Assembly (NCBI GenBank): GCA_938084085.1
Contig: CALKDV010000327.1
Span: 1-13,731 of the forward strand
Direction: 5' to 3'
DNA from: an uncultured Nannocystaceae bacterium
GTDB lineage: Bacteria > Myxococcota_A > Polyangia > Nannocystales > Nannocystaceae
Length of the DNA stretch: 13,731 bases
Shown here: positions 7,199 to 13,731 of the stretch, piece after piece
Numbering within the stretch: position 1 is the stretch's first letter
Layout: every line of letters begins with the position of its first letter
Translations under genes and position numbers: made by a program
Notes under the pieces: model-generated
Database searches by the model: none
What the model was told of the DNA's origin: nothing
The model's input: only the letters and a program-made list of their open reading frames with translations

Positions 7199-9118
7199 AT
7201 GAACTGGCAATCTATTCTAGAAAACCTCCCTGACCTCGTCCTGGTCACGCATGAAAACGGCGGTGTCGTCCGCGCCAGCCAAGGTTTCCTCAAAATCCTC
7301 GGTCATGAACCCGAGGCGCTGGTTGGTACCGACATCGACGACCTGTTTGGTGACGGCGAGATGCTCAGCATGCTCGGCATCGATTCCGTCTTTGAAGACG
7401 AGGACGAGATCATGGATCTCACCATGCTCCTCCGCCACGTAGACGGCCGCTCTATCGGATGCCTCACCAGCGGAAAGCGGGTCCAAATTGGTGACGAGAC
7501 CTACTTCGTGCTCGTCGCCCGACCCCACGGGGAGACCCAAGAAGCGCTGGCGCAGTCGAGCCGGGAGGCCGCCGCGGAGCGGGAGCAGCGGGCGCTGCTC
7601 GAGCGGATCCTCAACACGCTCGTCGACGCCGTTTTCATGGTCGATCGAGAATTCGTGATCCAGCCGCTCTTCTCGAAATCATGCGAGCGGATTTTCCAGC
7701 TCGATGATCTCAACGGCGTGGACGCCAACGAGCTGTTATTCGGGGCGTTTGGCGAGAGCGACGACGCCTATCAGCTCCACCTCGCCGCCATGTCGACCGC
7801 GTTCGGCGAGGAGGAATTCGCCTGGTACTTCAACGATCACGTCTTCATGGAGAACGTAGAGTATCGGCCGCCCAACGCCGATCCTTCCGGCCCTCCTCGA
7901 CTGTTCCAGCTCCGCTACGCTCCCCTGCTTGATGACGCCGGCCTGATCTACCGCGTCTTGTTCATCGTCAGCGACATCACCGAGCTGCGCGCCCTCCGGA
8001 CCGCGGCAGAGGTGGCGAACCGACGGGCCTCCATCGTGATCGCATTGTCCGAGGGCGACCGGCAGGTGCGGGAGATGTTCTTCAGCTCAGAGGCCGAGCG
8101 GATCGTGAACATTCGTCGAATTTATGAGCGAGCGGAGAGCGCGGGAGCCCTCAACGACAAGGACCGCGTGCTCTTGATGCGAGCGCTTCACACCATCAAG
8201 GGCAACAGCAAGCTGCTCAAATTCGAAGAGCTCTCTGAACACGCGCACGTCACGGAATACGCGGTGCTCGAAGAAGAAAGCAGCCTCGCGCGAGTCGGCG
8301 AGCACCTCAACGCGCTCGAAACCCACTTCAACAGCATCGTGGATGTTAAGGATCAGATCTCGGGGGGCTCCGAGGATGACGCGACCACCGCGACCCTCGA
8401 GCTCCTCTCGGAGATGCTCGGCAACTTCGAGAATCAAGGCCCGATTGAGATGCTCGCAGATGTTCGCTCCCTCCTCAGCGGAGCGCTCCGCGCCGAGAAC
8501 GTCAGCCTGCTGCGTACCCTCTCTCCCCTTGAGTCCATGAGTCATCACCTGGCCGAACGCCTTGAGAAGAAGATCGTCTTCCATGGGATCCCTTCCACGC
8601 GCAACGACGTGTACATGCCCAGCGCTGTGGCCCAGTCCGTGTTGGACGCCATGACCCACGGCATCCGGAACGCCGTCGACCACGGCATCGAGACCACCTC
8701 AGAGCGCGAGGGCAGCGGCAAAAACCCCACGGGCACCGTGTTCATGTCGCTGAGCTACGACAACTCTACAAAGTGTCTGCAGCTCGCGGTGGACGACGAC
8801 GGCATGGGAATAAATCTCGAGATTCTCGAGCGCCGAGGGAGAGAGCGAGGCCTGATCGCCGACGGTGCGTCGCTGAGCGCCAACGAGATTCGACAGCTCG
8901 TCTTTGCGCCCGGTTTCTCTACACGCGAACAAGCCACGGAGATCAGCGGCCGCGGTGTCGGTCTCGACGCCGCCCGAGAGCGATTGCGCGAGGTCGGCGG
9001 CGACGTCACTTTGCAAGATAATCCCGCGGGGACAGGCAGCCGGTTTTGCGTGCTGATCCCTTCTCGCCACCTTGAGGTCGCCTACGTCGGCGGTCGCGTG
9101 GTCCGAGGCAATCGCTGA
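7199..9118 (+). CDS. CheA-like hybrid: PAS-PAS-Hpt-histidine kinase ATPase, no CheW domain
   Basis: The frame gives 639 residues from the ATG at 7199, which falls exactly at the start of a PAS domain (NWQSILENLPDLVLVTHENG). PAS 1 spans about 1-108, a short coiled coil 110-135, and PAS 2 about 136-266 (ends FIVSDITELRALR). An Hpt domain at about 290-385 has the phospho-acceptor H331 in LMRALHTIKGNSKLL. The C-terminal CheA-type ATPase at about 470-622 has an N-box around N491 (HGIRNAVDHGIE), a G1 box DDDGMGIN (532-539) and GRGVGLDAARERL (584-596). The CheA order is kept, but the P2 response-regulator dock and the C-terminal CheW-like P5 domain are missing. No transmembrane segment is present, so it is probably a cytosolic sensor kinase with PAS input instead of receptor arrays. 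No response regulator gene is adjacent. The frame is open further upstream (an ATG at 7085 is an alternative start); neither start has a good ribosome binding site. Confidence 0.92.
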   Translation: MNWQSILENLPDLVLVTHENGGVVRASQGFLKILGHEPEALVGTDIDDLFGDGEMLSMLGIDSVFEDEDEIMDLTMLLRHVDGRSIGCLTSGKRVQIGDETYFVLVARPHGETQEALAQSSREAAAEREQRALLERILNTLVDAVFMVDREFVIQPLFSKSCERIFQLDDLNGVDANELLFGAFGESDDAYQLHLAAMSTAFGEEEFAWYFNDHVFMENVEYRPPNADPSGPPRLFQLRYAPLLDDAGLIYRVLFIVSDITELRALRTAAEVANRRASIVIALSEGDRQVREMFFSSEAERIVNIRRIYERAESAGALNDKDRVLLMRALHTIKGNSKLLKFEELSEHAHVTEYAVLEEESSLARVGEHLNALETHFNSIVDVKDQISGGSEDDATTATLELLSEMLGNFENQGPIEMLADVRSLLSGALRAENVSLLRTLSPLESMSHHLAERLEKKIVFHGIPSTRNDVYMPSAVAQSVLDAMTHGIRNAVDHGIETTSEREGSGKNPTGTVFMSLSYDNSTKCLQLAVDDDGMGINLEILERRGRERGLIADGASLSANEIRQLVFAPGFSTREQATEISGRGVGLDAARERLREVGGDVTLQDNPAGTGSRFCVLIPSRHLEVAYVGGRVVRGNR

Positions 9119-9158
9119 GCTGAGCTGCGTAAACGAAGGCTCGAGGCGACTACGGAGG

Positions 9159-9177
9159 GGCGCCCGAGGGGGGCGCC
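9159..9177 (+). terminator. GC-rich hairpin downstream of the kinase gene
   Basis: GGCGCCC (9159-9165) and GGGCGCC (9171-9177) form a perfect 7-bp stem with a GAGGG loop, 40 bases after the kinase stop codon. There is no T-run after it, so it may pause or protect the 3' end instead of acting as a complete intrinsic terminator. Confidence 0.35.
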
Positions 9178-9192
9178 GCGCCGCCAAATACA

Positions 9193-9228
9193 AAGGCCCC
9201 AAAATCGTCGCTGCGATTTCAGGGCCTT
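9193..9228 (-). terminator. Rho-independent-type terminator of tRNA-Arg
   Basis: Read on the minus strand, this is a 15-bp stem (AAGGCCCTGAAATCG pairing with CGATTTTGGGGCCTT, including two G-U wobbles) around a six-base loop CAGCGA. The stem's final TT runs into TGTATTT. It begins four bases after the CCA end of the tRNA, the expected place for a single-tRNA transcription unit. Confidence 0.75.
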
Positions 9229-9232
9229 GGTG

Positions 9233-9309
9233 TGGCGCGCCCGGAAGGACTTGAACCTCCGACACCCAGGTTCGAAGCCTGGTGCTCTATCCAGCTGAGC
9301 TACGAGCGC
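9233..9309 (-). tRNA. tRNA-Arg, anticodon UCG (reads CGA)
   Basis: The 77-base minus-strand sequence folds into a full cloverleaf. The acceptor stem is GCGCTCG with CGGGCGC (one G-U pair), with discriminator G and an encoded CCA. The D arm is GCTC/GAGC. The anticodon stem is CCAGG/CCTGG around the loop CTTCGAA, with anticodon TCG at 9275-9273. There is a five-base variable loop, and the T arm is GGAGG-TTCAAGT-CCTTC. All stems pair, so it should be functional. A promoter-like pair lies just upstream and a terminator just downstream, so it is a solitary transcription unit convergent with the kinase gene. Confidence 0.97.
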
Positions 9310-9825
9310 GTGTGTCGGGGATGGTACAGGCTCCAAGCCGGAGCACAACTCAAAAAATGCTGCGCGTGTGCGGCCTCAGCGATTCTCGAGCCGGGTCGAT
9401 GATGTGCCTTGTGAACCGCGGAACACGACCGAACGGAACACCTCCACCACCCCGCCGAATGCGGGACCGCCCCCCGAAGCCCGGCGATCGTGCCGTCGAG
9501 AAGCGAGTCGCGACTCCACGTCGACCGATCCGCATCCACCCCCCCGAAGATGGCTCCGCCGCACTCGAGGCTGCGCGGCGGCCCCGCCTCCCGCAGCCCC
9601 ACCACCCACAAATGGATCGCGGGGTGCGTGAAAAGCGCGGTCCGTGACCCGCGGCGGCTATTTGCAGCACCACGTCCACAAGACGCTCAGTACCGCGCCT
9701 TTTACGCATTTCGCGCGGCCGTGGGGCACGGGTTTCGGTCGCGGTTTTCGTCGCCACGAGGGCGTGTCCATCATTAGGACGCTCATGGTGCGCGGAGGAG
9801 TCTACATACAAACCCAGTGAGGCGG
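9310..9825. other. 516-bp region with no convincing gene; possible decayed coding sequence
   Basis: Apart from the tRNA promoter at its left end, no gene can be supported. Several frames are open on both strands because the DNA is GC-rich, but most read as Arg/Pro/Ser-rich low-complexity protein. One minus-strand frame (about 9690 down to 9450) has protein-like composition and mostly G or C third positions, including HLWVVGLREAGPP and SLLDGTIAGLRGAV. It lacks an ATG and ribosome binding site, has a stop just upstream near 9690, and its open frame runs into the tRNA gene. A neighbouring minus-strand frame upstream of about 9660 contains RLVDVVLQIAAAG, so a frameshifted remnant is possible. The right end carries GGAGGAG (9794-9800), 25 bases before the ATG of the next gene. 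Confidence 0.4.
9321..9348 (-). promoter_or_regulatory. Probable sigma-70-type promoter of tRNA-Arg
   Basis: On the minus strand, TTGTGC (9348-9343) and TACCAT (9326-9321) are separated by 16 bases and sit 11 bases before the mature tRNA 5' end. The -10 matches TATAAT at four positions and the -35 matches TTGACA at its first three. Placement supports it more than the match does. Confidence 0.5.
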
Positions 9826-10392
9826 ATGAACAACTCTCGTTTCTTCCTTGTGTCGATCTCGCTCGGCGGCGTGCTCGCGAGCGTCGGATGTCGTGGACCT
9901 GCCCCGGGCGAGACCCCCATCGACTCAAAGGACCCCAACGGCATGTACGCCCCGGCCGTGGTCGACGCCATCGATCGGATGAGCCACGACGAAGCGCGCT
10001 GTGCCCGTGGATGGATCAGCCGAGCCATCGACGCTGCGCAGGGCCGTGTGGTCACACCGAAGCCCGAAGCGGCGACGCTCGCGGCCGCGGCCGTCCAGGC
10101 GACCCGCGAGCGCTGGTGCCTCCTCGATCCCGCACCCGACATCGCCAAACAGCTCTCTGGATGCATCAACTTGTCGCAATCACCGACGGAAGAGCACGCC
10201 TGCCACTGCCAGCTCGTGCGCCCACACCTGGTGTTCTTAAGCGCAGCCGCGGGAGACCGCACACGTCGACCGCAACTGACCAAGCAAGACCTCGAGGCGT
10301 GCATCTCCGACCAGGCGTTTGTGGCGCGCTGCCAGCTCGCGGCCGGCACCCTCGATCGCGCCATGGCCTGCGACGGCGCTCCCTCCAACTAG
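9826..10392 (+). CDS. Small Cys-rich putative lipoprotein of unknown function
   Basis: From the ATG at 9826 this is 188 residues, with the hydrophobic signal FFLVSISLGGVLASVGC ending at C22, the likely lipidated cysteine (lipobox SVGC, not ideal). The mature part has eight further cysteines (59, 98, 113, 126, 128, 159, 169 and 182), an even number consistent with four disulfides in the periplasm or at the surface. Its middle is Ala-rich and helical. I recognise no family. GAGG ends four bases before the ATG. A GTG at 9817 would add three residues (MRR) and a more basic signal, but lacks a well-placed ribosome binding site: GGAGGAG is 16 bases away. The next gene, a subtilase, starts 142 bp downstream on the same strand. 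Confidence 0.82.
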   Translation: MNNSRFFLVSISLGGVLASVGCRGPAPGETPIDSKDPNGMYAPAVVDAIDRMSHDEARCARGWISRAIDAAQGRVVTPKPEAATLAAAAVQATRERWCLLDPAPDIAKQLSGCINLSQSPTEEHACHCQLVRPHLVFLSAAAGDRTRRPQLTKQDLEACISDQAFVARCQLAAGTLDRAMACDGAPSN

Positions 10393-10523
10393 CCGCTCTG
10401 CAGGTCCCACCGCTGTCCGCGCGTCGCCACCTAGCGCGGGCGATCGTGGGGAAACACTCCGCTGGCCCGTGCCCACACCAAGGTTGGCGTCTATACTGAC
10501 GAGGGTCGCCCGCGCGGGTGGCC

Positions 10524-10527
10524 GGAG
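10524..10527 (+). promoter_or_regulatory. Ribosome binding site of the subtilase gene
   Basis: GGAG lies seven bases before the ATG at 10535. It is one of the few clear Shine-Dalgarno sequences in this window, and it fixes this start. Confidence 0.65.
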
Positions 10528-10534
10528 CTGAACC

Positions 10535-12448
10535 ATGTCCACCATTCGCACCCTCGCACGCTCTCCCCGCACCATGGTCTGTGGCCTCGCCGCCACCTGC
10601 CTCGCCCTCGGGTGGATGCACGCACCGAACTTCGCTCTCAACGCGGCGCCCTCCTCGAGCGCGACCCCCCTCCCCTCGCTCGCCGAGGCGATCTCCTCGG
10701 GCAGCGGCACGGGGGCCTTGGTGCTCGACATGCTCGACCCACACGAAGGTGAAAACGCCACTCCGGAGGAGATCGATTCCTTCATTCGCCGTCTCGACGC
10801 GTCGCCAAACTTTCAAGTGAAGCTCGCGGCGCCTCACGCCGAATCAGACAACCTGTACCTCGTCACCGGAGCGCTCGAAGACCTCACGACCCTGCGTACA
10901 AAGCTCGACCGCGACGCCCTCGTCGAGGGGACCGAGCCCGAGCTGATCTACACCCTGCCGCGTCACGCCTACGCAGCTAGCGAGGGCCCGACGCCCGAGG
11001 TGAACCCCGCCAAGCCCGATCGTCCGCGCTTCACACCCGACGACCCCATGTACCCCTTGCAGTGGCACCTCGACGCGATCAAGGCGCCCGAGGCGTGGAC
11101 CCTCACCCGAGGCGCGGGCGCGATCGTGGCCGTGATCGACACCGGCGTGGCCTACAAAGATCTCGACTGGGAGGGAGTGCGCGTGCGGGCGGTTCCAGAT
11201 TTGGCGGGCATCGAGTTCGTCGATGGGGAGACCTTCGTCGACAAATCACTCCCCGAGGGACTCGACGACCACGCCCACGGCACCCACGTCGCCGGCACGA
11301 TCGCCCAGGCGACCGACAACGGTCTCGGGGTGGCCGGCGTCGCCCATCACGCGAAGATCATGCCCCTCAAAGTGCTCGGTAGCACCGGCGGAGGCAGTGT
11401 CCCCGGTATCGCCGCTGCCATACGCTACGCCGCGGACAAGGGGGCCCACGTCATCAACATGAGCCTGGGCGGACCCCTCCCCTCCCGCGTCATGGCGAAG
11501 GCGGTGGAATACGCCCACGAGAAAGGCACCACGGTCATCTGTGCGGCGGGCAATGAGAAACGATCGCGCGTCAGCTACCCCGCCGCCTACGACGGCGCCG
11601 TGGCCATCGCGGCGACAGACTTTTCAGGTGGACGGTCCTTTTATTCTAACTGGGGAAAGGCCCTCGACATGTCCGCCCCCGGCGGCGACACGCGGAACGA
11701 TAAGAACGGTGATGGACACCCCGACGGCGTCCTCCAAAACACCATCAAGATTCAGCAACCTTCCGAGAACGACTATCTCTGGTTCCAAGGGACTTCCATG
11801 GCCTCGCCCCACGCCGCCGGCGTCGCCGCGCTCATTGCCTCCACCGGGGTCACGAACCCCGTCGAGGTCGAGCGAATCATGAAACAGACGGCGATCCACC
11901 CCAACCGCGTCGAGTGGGACAAGGATTTCGGCGCGGGGATCATCGATGCTCACGCCGCGGTCACCGCCGCCAAGGGTGCCGACTACCGCGGCGAGCGGGG
12001 CCTTTTGGCGCTGCTCGTCTCGGCCCTGTCGATTCTTGGCCTGGCAGGGGTCTCCCGAGGTCAGGCAGGGCGAACCGCGATCATCATGGGGACCGCCGCC
12101 GTGTCCGGTGGTGCCGCGGGAGCCTCTGCTCCTTACCTCATGGCCCAGGCGGGCAACATGTCACCGCTCGGGCTCGCACTGGGGCTGTCGGCGTTGCTCC
12201 CTCTTGGGGTGATCTTGATGACCATGCAGCGGCCCCGTCTCCGTCCATGGCTCATCGGCCTCAGCGCCGGATGGGCCGCGGTCTGCATACACGGCGCGAT
12301 CGTGCTGCCCACAATCCTCACAGCGGTCCCCGGAGGTACGTGGTGGGATCGCGTGTTCTTGTTGGTCAACGCCGTAATTTGCGTCGGCCTCGCGCGACGA
12401 GTCGCCTCCATCTCGAGTGAGACGGGCTCCACACATCGCCCGGCGTGA
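10535..12448 (+). CDS. Subtilisin-family (S8) serine protease with C-terminal multi-pass membrane domain
   Basis: The 637-residue protein has an N-terminal signal or anchor (about 10-38) and a prodomain-like region (about 45-170). The peptidase S8 domain lies at about 175-480. Catalytic residues are D202 in AVIDTGV, H248 in DDHAHGTHVAG and S421 in GTSMASPHAAG, with oxyanion N340 in CAAGN. All are present, so it should be active. An insert before the serine (DKNGDGHPDG, 389-398) looks like a calcium-binding loop. After the catalytic domain comes an unusual C-terminus, about 488-622, with some five hydrophobic segments (about 488-507, 515-537, 544-564, 571-597 and 605-621) joined by short basic loops. 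This predicts a membrane-anchored protease with its catalytic domain outside the cytoplasm. The substrate is unknown; the preceding Cys-rich lipoprotein could be a partner or target, but there is no direct evidence. Confidence 0.95.
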   Translation: MSTIRTLARSPRTMVCGLAATCLALGWMHAPNFALNAAPSSSATPLPSLAEAISSGSGTGALVLDMLDPHEGENATPEEIDSFIRRLDASPNFQVKLAAPHAESDNLYLVTGALEDLTTLRTKLDRDALVEGTEPELIYTLPRHAYAASEGPTPEVNPAKPDRPRFTPDDPMYPLQWHLDAIKAPEAWTLTRGAGAIVAVIDTGVAYKDLDWEGVRVRAVPDLAGIEFVDGETFVDKSLPEGLDDHAHGTHVAGTIAQATDNGLGVAGVAHHAKIMPLKVLGSTGGGSVPGIAAAIRYAADKGAHVINMSLGGPLPSRVMAKAVEYAHEKGTTVICAAGNEKRSRVSYPAAYDGAVAIAATDFSGGRSFYSNWGKALDMSAPGGDTRNDKNGDGHPDGVLQNTIKIQQPSENDYLWFQGTSMASPHAAGVAALIASTGVTNPVEVERIMKQTAIHPNRVEWDKDFGAGIIDAHAAVTAAKGADYRGERGLLALLVSALSILGLAGVSRGQAGRTAIIMGTAAVSGGAAGASAPYLMAQAGNMSPLGLALGLSALLPLGVILMTMQRPRLRPWLIGLSAGWAAVCIHGAIVLPTILTAVPGGTWWDRVFLLVNAVICVGLARRVASISSETGSTHRPA

Positions 12449-12593
12449 GAGACAGGCTTGGCCCCTCGCGTGACCTCCCAAACCTCGCATAGCTGAACAC
12501 GTCGACGACATAAACCACACGGGGCGTGATCGCACACCGCGATCCGCCCGTCGGGGCTCGAAAACCCGTGGGTCGTTCTGCTAGGCTTCATGG

Positions 12594-13595
12594 GTGCGGA
12601 TTTTCCCACTCGTCTTGCTGTGCAGTCTCATCGGCGCCTCTGGCTGCCTCGTTGAGCTCAAGCGGAGCATCTCGTGTGGGGATGGTTTCGTCGACACGAA
12701 AGCGGGCGAGCAGTGTGACCCCTCAGACATCGCCCGCGCACATGAGGTGGCCTGCGTCGCCTTGGGATTCCCACTCGGCAAGGCCGAATGTGATCCCAGC
12801 AACTGCCAGATCCTCGCCGATGCAGATATATGCGCCGTGTGCAACGACGGCATCGCCGCCGGTGGTGAGGCCTGCGATCAAGACGACTTCAACGGCGCAA
12901 AGTGTCCCGGCAACTCAGGAGAGATCCTCTGCTCAGAGACCTGCACCCTCGACTACTCCAATTGCGAAGCGTGCGGCAACGGACTCAGCGACCCGAGCGA
13001 GGAGTGTGAATACAAGGTGTTTTGCGAGGAGGATGCGGACTGCGCCGGCGTGGGTGGAATCTGTGATCTGATGACCGGCCGATGCCTCCCCTCTGAAGAT
13101 ACCCTCGTGACGCCCATCCCCTGCACATCCTTAAAGCCGCCACCAGGGCTCGGCGCCTACGGCGGCGGGACCGTCAACTTCTCCGATTGCTCGCAGTCGT
13201 GCACCTACGGTCGCACCGACTGCTCGGGCTGTGGAAATGGTGAGCTCGACGCGAGCTACCAGGACCTCGACCGCTTCGGCAATCTCTTCGCGATCCCCTC
13301 GGAGGTCTGCGATGGTGACCTCGCCAAGACTCAAGATGTAGTCGAGCACTGCCGCGCTACCTGTACGGGAGGAGACGGCTCCACCCTCGACCTCGACTGC
13401 GAGTTCACGTGTGAGGGGGACTGCAGAGGCTTCGAAGAGCCCAACCCAGAAGACTTCGTGGAGCCCGATCCAAGCTGCTGTGTCTTGCAAAACTCTCCGT
13501 GCGACCTGTCTGGGGAGTTCCCTTGCTGCTGGGCCATCAACAACCCCGGCGGCAACGACAACGGCTGCGACCAGACGAACAACCTCTGCAAGTAG
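12594..13595 (+). CDS. Cys-rich putative lipoprotein with myxobacterial CGNG...ECD disulfide repeats
   Basis: The 333-residue protein starts at the GTG at 12594 (weak AGG eight bases upstream). It has a short signal MRIFPLVLLCSLIGASGC with lipid-anchor candidate C18 (lipobox ASGC). The mature part has 36 other cysteines, an even number. Four units of the CGNGxxDxxEECD type are seen: CGDGFVDTKAGEQCD (28-42), CNDGIAAGGEACD (83-95), CGNGLSDPSEECE (127-139) and CGNGELDA...SEVCDG (213-241). This matches the Cys-rich repeats common in myxobacterial secreted proteins, which are expected to be disulfide-bonded. The tail has CC pairs (295-296, 311-312). No catalytic motif is seen, so it is probably a structural or binding protein at the cell surface. 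It converges with the bacterioferritin gene, 18 bp apart. Confidence 0.9.
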   Translation: MRIFPLVLLCSLIGASGCLVELKRSISCGDGFVDTKAGEQCDPSDIARAHEVACVALGFPLGKAECDPSNCQILADADICAVCNDGIAAGGEACDQDDFNGAKCPGNSGEILCSETCTLDYSNCEACGNGLSDPSEECEYKVFCEEDADCAGVGGICDLMTGRCLPSEDTLVTPIPCTSLKPPPGLGAYGGGTVNFSDCSQSCTYGRTDCSGCGNGELDASYQDLDRFGNLFAIPSEVCDGDLAKTQDVVEHCRATCTGGDGSTLDLDCEFTCEGDCRGFEEPNPEDFVEPDPSCCVLQNSPCDLSGEFPCCWAINNPGGNDNGCDQTNNLCK

Positions 13596-13613
13596 ACGTC
13601 GGGCGCTGCGAAC

Positions 13614-13731
13614 TCAGCCGATGCCGCCGAGTCGCTCCGCCACGTATCCCGGCTCGCCGATCCGCTGCACTAGATCGAGCTGCGTCTCCAGCCAGTCGGC
13701 GTGCTCTTCTTCGGACACGAGAATGCCCTCC
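13614..13731 (-). CDS. bfr: Bacterioferritin, C-terminal fragment (cut by window edge)
   Basis: The last 38 residues of a minus-strand gene end at the TGA at 13616-13614. They read EGILVSEEEHADWLETQLDL followed by VQRIGEPGYVAERLGGIG. This matches the end of bacterioferritin: the last long helix with EExH, where Glu and His are ligands of the ferroxidase di-iron centre, then DWLETQ and a short helix with the conserved Tyr. Bacterioferritin stores iron as ferric mineral in a 24-subunit, haem-containing cytosolic shell. The haem-binding Met and the first ferroxidase ligands lie outside the window. The length of the C-terminus is normal for the family. Confidence 0.88.
   Translation of the reverse strand, partial: EGILVSEEEHADWLETQLDLVQRIGEPGYVAERLGGIG

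Noticed and set aside
9233..9825. Integrative element using tRNA-Arg as attachment site
   Set aside because: No integrase gene and no repeat of the tRNA 3' end were found in the window.

Overview
The window is GC-rich with strongly GC-biased third codon positions. It looks like a chromosome segment of a myxobacterium (Myxococcota), most plausibly from the Nannocystis/Plesiocystis/Enhygromyxa side of the phylum. The pointers are a lipoprotein with a very long Gly-Asp repeat, a lipoprotein built of Cys-rich CGNG...CD repeats of the myxobacterial type, many exported proteins, and a CheA-like kinase with PAS input. The lineage is inferred from style of gene content; no marker gene settles it.

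Layout. (1) 1-807 (+) is the 3' end of a large beta-rich, probably exported protein of unknown function. (2) 834-1628 (+) is a zinc-binding Sir2 deacylase. It converges on, and overlaps by 9 bp, a minus-strand run of three genes transcribed from 5132 down to 1620: a thioredoxin-fold/TPR lipoprotein, the (Gly-Asp)39 lipoprotein with a calcium-loop motif and a propeller-like C-terminus, and a divergent C15 (pyroglutamyl-peptidase-like) cysteine peptidase. (3) 5200-7059 (+) is a multi-pass GT39/ArnT-like GT-C glycosyltransferase, divergent from the minus-strand run across 67 bp. (4) 7199-9118 (+) is a soluble PAS-PAS-Hpt-HATPase kinase resembling CheA but without a CheW-binding domain. (5) 9233-9309 (-) is tRNA-Arg(UCG), with its own promoter and terminator. 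(6) 9310-9825 holds no convincing gene and may be decayed coding sequence. (7) 9826-10392 (+) is a small Cys-rich lipoprotein. (8) 10535-12448 (+) is a subtilisin-family protease with an unusual multi-pass membrane C-terminus. (9) 12594-13595 (+) is a lipoprotein with about 36 cysteines in its mature part, in CGNG-type repeats. (10) 13614-13731 (-) is the C-terminal end of a bacterioferritin.

The genes do not add up to one recognisable pathway. The common theme is envelope and export: four putative lipoproteins, a secreted or membrane protease, a lipid-linked-sugar glycosyltransferase and an extracytoplasmic thioredoxin that could serve the Cys-rich exported proteins. No phage, transposon, CRISPR array, toxin-antitoxin pair or biosynthetic cluster is visible. 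I find no clear new system. The strongest leads are the protease architecture, the CheW-less CheA-like kinase, the altered substrate region of the C15 peptidase and the Gly-Asp repeat.
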